Shown here in pieces: positions 59,610-64,000 of a stretch of DNA of 64,000 nucleotides (positions within the stretch are counted from its first letter, which is position 1; every line of letters starts with the position of its first letter). The position numbers and the translations under genes are program-made. Origin of the DNA: Brachionus rotundiformis. Lineage: Eukaryota; Rotifera; Eurotatoria; Ploima; Brachionidae. Location of the stretch: the NCBI GenBank assembly GCA_016802295.1, contig JAESIW010000200.1, positions 2,263,923 through 2,327,922 on the forward strand, written 5' to 3'. A model generated the notes under the pieces. It saw only the letters and a list, made by a program, of their open reading frames with translations. It did not search any database and had not been told where the DNA came from.

Positions 59610-62075
59610 AAACTAATTATTTTAGAAATTAAAAAAAATTCAAATTACTCTTTGTATAATTTTGTAGTATCCTACAACAGTTTGAAATTTTATCCAAAAA
59701 ATCCTTGGACCCTCTAAAATTAAAAAAAACTTTCACTATCCAAAATATGAAAAAGATGTTCATTTTAAAATAATTAGATATAATTTTTATTTTTAAAATA
59801 AGAATTTGAACTTTTCTCTTAAGTTCTAGATAAAAAATTAGTCAAATAGATTAGTCATAATTAAAGTTTTTTTGAAATAAATTTTTTAAAATTGTAATAC
59901 AATTTAATGTGATAAATTGATAAAAATTATTTTTATATGAAAAATACGACTTTGTTTTGAATTGATAGTTAACTAAATTATTAACATTTTATTCTAAAAT
60001 ATATTAAAAATTTTCTTTTTAAAGTTTTGTTCAGACTTCATTTAATATATCAAATAAAATTCTTGCTTAAATAAGTGTTTTTGTTTTCTATTTTAAATAT
60101 AATAAAAGCCAGTTGTTTAAAATTTTTTAAAAATAAATATCAAACATATAATTCATCAAATTTAAATATTTAAATATATCAAGATCATAAACAAAATCTA
60201 AAATATCAATCAAATTTCTTAATAAATTCAAGTTTGCTTCACAATTAATCAAGATTTTTGTAAATTTCTAAATATTACCAGAGAATAATATTTTTGGAAA
60301 AAAGTGCCAAAAAATTTACTTCTTAGGAATTTTAGAAGAGTTTTAAAATAAACTCTTTGGCAAATAAAAAAATAATTTTTTTTAAGCAAAAAAAAAGAAC
60401 AATATGCCGGCTCAAATAATAATTTTTATCAAATACAAATAGGCCTAAAAATTGAGATCGATATAAATTTATCATCATTAAAAACATGTTCTTATATTTA
60501 TTAAATTTTATATTAGCAATAAAATTCAACTATAATAAAAAACAGAGTTTTTTGAAGAGTCGATTGTAATCATTGCATCCAATTAGAGTCCCTGTTCATT
60601 GAATAATTTTATCTTCTAAATTTTTAAATTCTTTATGTTGAACATAATATTCATATTAATTAAATAAATGTTTTATTTATATTTAGAGCTAATAAACACC
60701 TGCTTAAAACTTTCTTTTTTTTTAATGAAGCATATCACTTCAAAAGAATAAATCGATTTTTCTGTAACACTAGATTAAACTAAAAAAATTGATAAACTTT
60801 TAAATGAAGCAAAACGGCTCAGAATTGAAGAACTTTATTAAATTGATTATTAGCCATATAATTAGCCATATAGATCTATTATTTGCTTTATGCAAAAGGT
60901 TAATTAGATTCAGCTCAATTTAAAAGGTAAAAATGATAACAGTTGTTAAATTACAATGAATTTAAAACAAATCGGACGATAAGCGTTTAATTCAAAAATG
61001 GAATATTCAAATCAATTTGACATTAACTTCATTATCATGAAAAAATAAACTCTAATACCAAACTCAGACATCATATGATCAGATATGAATACCTTCCAAA
61101 TCTTATTTAAACATTTCAATTTAAAAAAAATTGACTCCAAAGGCTTAAAAATGAATTTTTTGTACCAAAACAAAAATTATTTTTACACTTTATCTATCTT
61201 TGATATCAAGTGATATCTTTATCTAAAAAAGATTACGATAAATTAGTAATTATAATTTATATATTTAAATCTTTTCTTAAATTTTATCATTATATGATTA
61301 GGATGATTACTATAAATATGGGCTTTTTTAGCATTATTTTCTCCTAGAGTGAGATGAACAAAGTATGCGGCTCGTTCCTAGCCAGCAGACTGTGCGCTTC
61401 TTCCTTCCAAACTGTCTTTATCTAAACTAATGCATCCTTTTTTACCATGAAAATAATTCATGCAAAATGTGTTTCAAATTTTTTGTAAGATAACAATTTC
61501 AAAGATCATTTACAAAAAAAAAATCCTTACTGTTTAATTAGGGGATAACTATTGAATTTTTTTCATATTTAATATCTGAAAAGTTTATCTTATCTTTTAT
61601 TCTATTCGTATCGTTAAATGATTAGATAAATCTAACGATTAAAATAGTGTTGCAAAAATAAAACAAAAATGTTTTCTTTTTGTATTTTTTATTTTAAAAT
61701 TTTGTCAGAAAATACAACTAGCCAAGCTTGAGTAATATCAGGCGAAAAAATAATTTTTTGTAATTTTTTTATTTTGAAATTTTTAAATAAAATTTACATT
61801 CACCTATGTCAAATGAGATTAAAACACCTAGCTAGCTGTACATCGATATCTTGTTAAATAAAGTCTCATTAATTTTTCCAACACAACCTTTTATCAATTT
61901 GATATTTATTGGTTCTTTTATCTTATCCAAAAGCGTACAATGCTTAATTATTAAATCTTTTTATTCCTGATAAATTTTTAATATTTAGATTAGAAATTTT
62001 ACATTATTTAAAGACACTGCAAAGGTACCAAACTCGACAAAAAAAATATTCTTTCCAAACACATTCGGTTCAACA
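59610..62075. other. AT-rich region; possible promoter near 61350
   Basis: No supported gene. A short less AT-rich patch at about 61345-61420 (AGTATGCGGCTCGTTCCTAG) stands out and lies about 700 bases before the exon at 62076, so it may be part of that gene's regulatory DNA. The remainder is low-complexity. Confidence 0.4.
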
Positions 62076-62153
62076 ATGGGTGCCAGTCTTTGCAAACAAG
62101 CAACCATCCACAGGCCTAAGCTCAAATCGGCGCTTAAACAAGTTCTAGTATGG
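62076..62153 (+). CDS. Likely first coding exon, N-myristoylation-type start
   Basis: A 26-codon frame starting MGASLCKQATIHRPKLKS, with ATG in a favourable ACAATGG context and ending GTA TGG|GTAAGA, a strong donor in phase 0. The composition is clearly coding-like against the AT-rich flanks. Gly2 with Ser4 and Cys6 fits N-myristoylation followed by palmitoylation, and the basic residues after it fit membrane anchoring. The rest of the gene would lie beyond a long intron, probably outside this window, so the product cannot be named. Confidence 0.55.
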
Positions 62154-62909
62154 GTAAGAGTTTAATTTTAGATAGTCAATTAATTTTCAAGAGGGCCCCT
62201 AAAAACAACAATAATCCGTGTAATTAAGTGCTTATTTCTCTATGTATTTTTCATCGGTATTTTGACCGCATAATAAGTCAAGTATTCTAAAGCTAAACCA
62301 TAAGCGAGTGTATGTGTGCGCTTTTGCTCAAAATTTCTAAAGCAAATATTTAAGAATTTAATTTAATTTAATTTAATTTGATGTTGGCCCATTGGCTTTC
62401 AAAAGCTTTTAAATTTTAATTTGAAAAATATTTTATTCAAACACTCAAATAAACTCTCTAAATAACTTGTTTCTTAATTTTAAATGTTGATAGCATTAAA
62501 TTCTATTTTTCAAGCTAGCTCTAATATCATCAAGAATATGATACAAGTGTTTGGAGTCTTTTTGCTATAAACGCGCTCATCATCAAATATCTTCTTATTT
62601 TTTTTTTTAGTTTTTTGTTGGTTAAGTTTTGTGGTGTTTTTGTTTGCACTTGTCATTAGCATTTCTAGCTTTAGACTAAAAACAAATTGCCAAAGAGTCA
62701 AATTTTATGCAATTTTAGACTTTAATCAGTTTAAAGCATTAAGCTATTTTTCTATTGACAAAAAAATTTGTCAAGTATTCTAAGCCTTGCCAACATCCAA
62801 AGCCTGTTTCCTTTAGTCGAAATTAAGTCTAAAGTTTGCTGCACTCTTATCAAAGTCTATTAATTAAAACAAAAATGATCTCCAATATTTATTTTTTAAA
62901 GTATATTGA

Positions 62910-62934
62910 TTTATTTATTTATTTATTTATTTAT
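62910..62934. repeat. (ATTT)n simple repeat
   Basis: Six tandem ATTT units in non-coding DNA. Confidence 0.85.
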
Positions 62935-63734
62935 AATTTTGAAATTTTTATTCAGACACAATGTGCCATTAACCAAAATATATACTCTCTTTATTAGATT
63001 TTTTATTTTTCTATATTTTAAATCAAGCTTGTCAATTTTCTTATCTAAATTGGGCATACCTTTTTGCCATGAGAACTCACATCAAATGCTTAAAAATAAT
63101 TTATATCTGTGATTAATGCCGGGCATTTCGGAATTTCACGTCAATTATCATTTTCATCTCTTTCCGACGGTGACCCGAGACATAAATTTTATTTTATTTT
63201 TTTTTCTTTTTTTTTATTTTATTTTATTTTGTTGTTGTGCTAATAATAAAACAAAATTTATTATAGCTGTATTTTATTAGTTTATTGAAAAATATATATT
63301 CAATTGAATTTAATTTTAAAAATTATAATATATCTATTTTATTTTCAAAATATAGGTTCATTTGAATCATAAAATTTTCTAATTTTCAATTAAAGCAGCC
63401 ATAAATCATGCAGCTAGCTGGTTGTCGCCCATTTGTCGCAGAGCCCTTACTCTCAAATTAAGAAAATTAAAATGAATTTGTCGAGTTTAAATGAGCTTAA
63501 TTAGTTTCTTATTGGATAGATGATTAATTTAAAATTAAAATTATTTTTATTTTCATTGGTTTATAAACTACTCTAAACTCGACTCAACAAAAACAAAAGC
63601 ATCAAATCAACAATTTTAAATCGGGATAAATTTAATTTGAATTTGAAATTAGAGCCTTTTAATCAAATTCTCGACTACGTAAGTCAAGCCATCTATGGAA
63701 TATTAATTTTGTTCTTAGTCAAGCTTAGAAGTAG

Positions 63735-63835
63735 ATGTTACGTGGAAAAAGTGAGCTCCGGGTGAGGACAGAGAGGGCGGTTTGCGGCCAGGCTAGGACA
63801 GGTATGCGCGCAGGTGACCCGCTTTGTGTCTATGG
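63735..63835. other. Short GC-rich island of unknown nature
   Basis: About 100 bases of markedly higher GC (for example GTGAGCTCCGGGTGAGGACA and GGTATGCGCGCAGGTGACCC) in AT-rich DNA. An open frame crosses it, but the product (MLRGKSELRVRTERAV...) does not look like a conserved protein. It could be a structured RNA, a SINE fragment or an exon. No tRNA A/B box arrangement was recognised. Confidence 0.3.
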
Positions 63836-64000
63836 TCTAAAAGACATCTTTTCCAAGCCAAACATAAAACTGTTCTTATCTATATGTATATATTTTTTTT
63901 TTATCTCGAAGCACTTGAAGTTTTAATAAACACAGTCCAACTTGAAAAAAAGAATTGGTTTTGAAAAATTGTTTATTTATTTTAAAACCTAGAATTTACG

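Larger units (their letters stand above)
62154..64000. other. Probable intron of the 62076 gene; simple repeats and a GC-richer patch
   Basis: No second exon recognised. Contains (ATTT)n at about 62910-62934, T-rich runs near 63190-63230 and a GC-rich patch at 63735-63835. A less AT-rich patch at about 63115-63185 (ATGCCGGGCATTTCGG) is unexplained. Confidence 0.4.

Noticed and set aside
57596..60529. Short frames at 57596-57855, 58665-58868 and 60332-60529
   Set aside because: Lys/Phe/Asn/Ile-rich, mutually overlapping and without recognisable content; consistent with chance in AT-rich DNA.
1..64000. Prokaryotic-type systems (CRISPR arrays, operons, phage or toxin-antitoxin loci)
   Set aside because: The window is clearly nuclear animal DNA with spliced genes; no regularly spaced repeats or bacterial gene layout is present.

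Overview
This is a window of nuclear DNA from an invertebrate animal. It is very AT-rich, roughly three quarters A+T by eye. The genes are widely spaced. Most introns are tiny (37 to about 60 bp) with GT...AG ends, and a few are long. The proteins are clearly metazoan: a Rho guanine-nucleotide exchange factor of the ARHGEF17 type, two arginine-kinase-type phosphagen kinases, a GALK1-type galactokinase, an RNF19/dorfin-type RBR ubiquitin ligase and a two-finger GATA factor. Arginine kinase as the phosphagen enzyme, the low GC and the very short introns suggest a small protostome. A monogonont rotifer such as Brachionus is my best guess, but this is inference and no marker in the window proves it.

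Layout. 1-18290 (+): the ARHGEF17-type RhoGEF. A long, unrecognised, low-complexity 5' exon (5214-7727) and a shorter ATG-bearing exon (12732-13364) both end in phase 0 before the first DH-domain exon (13469), so they look like alternative N-termini. Fourteen further exons run to the stop at 18290. 19611-23256 (-): two tandem arginine-kinase paralogs. They have long identical exon tracts but no intron position in common. 24026-25614 (+): galactokinase, head to head with the second kinase and tail to tail with the RBR ligase. 26404-30610 (-): the RNF19-type ligase. 30611-41880: an 11 kb AT-rich stretch with no gene I can support. 41881-42699 (+): a single-exon protein I do not recognise, carrying five Y-x-x motifs, two of them Y-E-N. 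43.9-47.6 kb: decayed coding fragments, a GC-rich island and a nested cluster of terminal-inverted-repeat elements, including one nearly complete foldback MITE. 52519-54484 (-): the GATA factor. 54.5-62 kb: mostly AT-rich, with a small ORF at 56336 and a non-LTR retrotransposon relic at 59482. 62076-62153 (+): a likely first coding exon with an N-myristoylation-type start, whose remaining exons are not visible here.

The exon joins were worked out by hand from reading frame, GT/AG signals and similarity to remembered families; no transcript or database was consulted. The core RhoGEF, kinase, galactokinase, ligase and GATA models keep one open frame across every junction, which makes them solid. 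The outermost 5' exons are the least certain part. The genes are unrelated housekeeping and regulatory loci and I see no operon-like or co-functional cluster. The most interesting points are the intron discordance and patchy homogenisation of the kinase pair, the alternative N-termini of the RhoGEF, donor sites that create a stop codon when an intron is retained, and the nested TIR elements.
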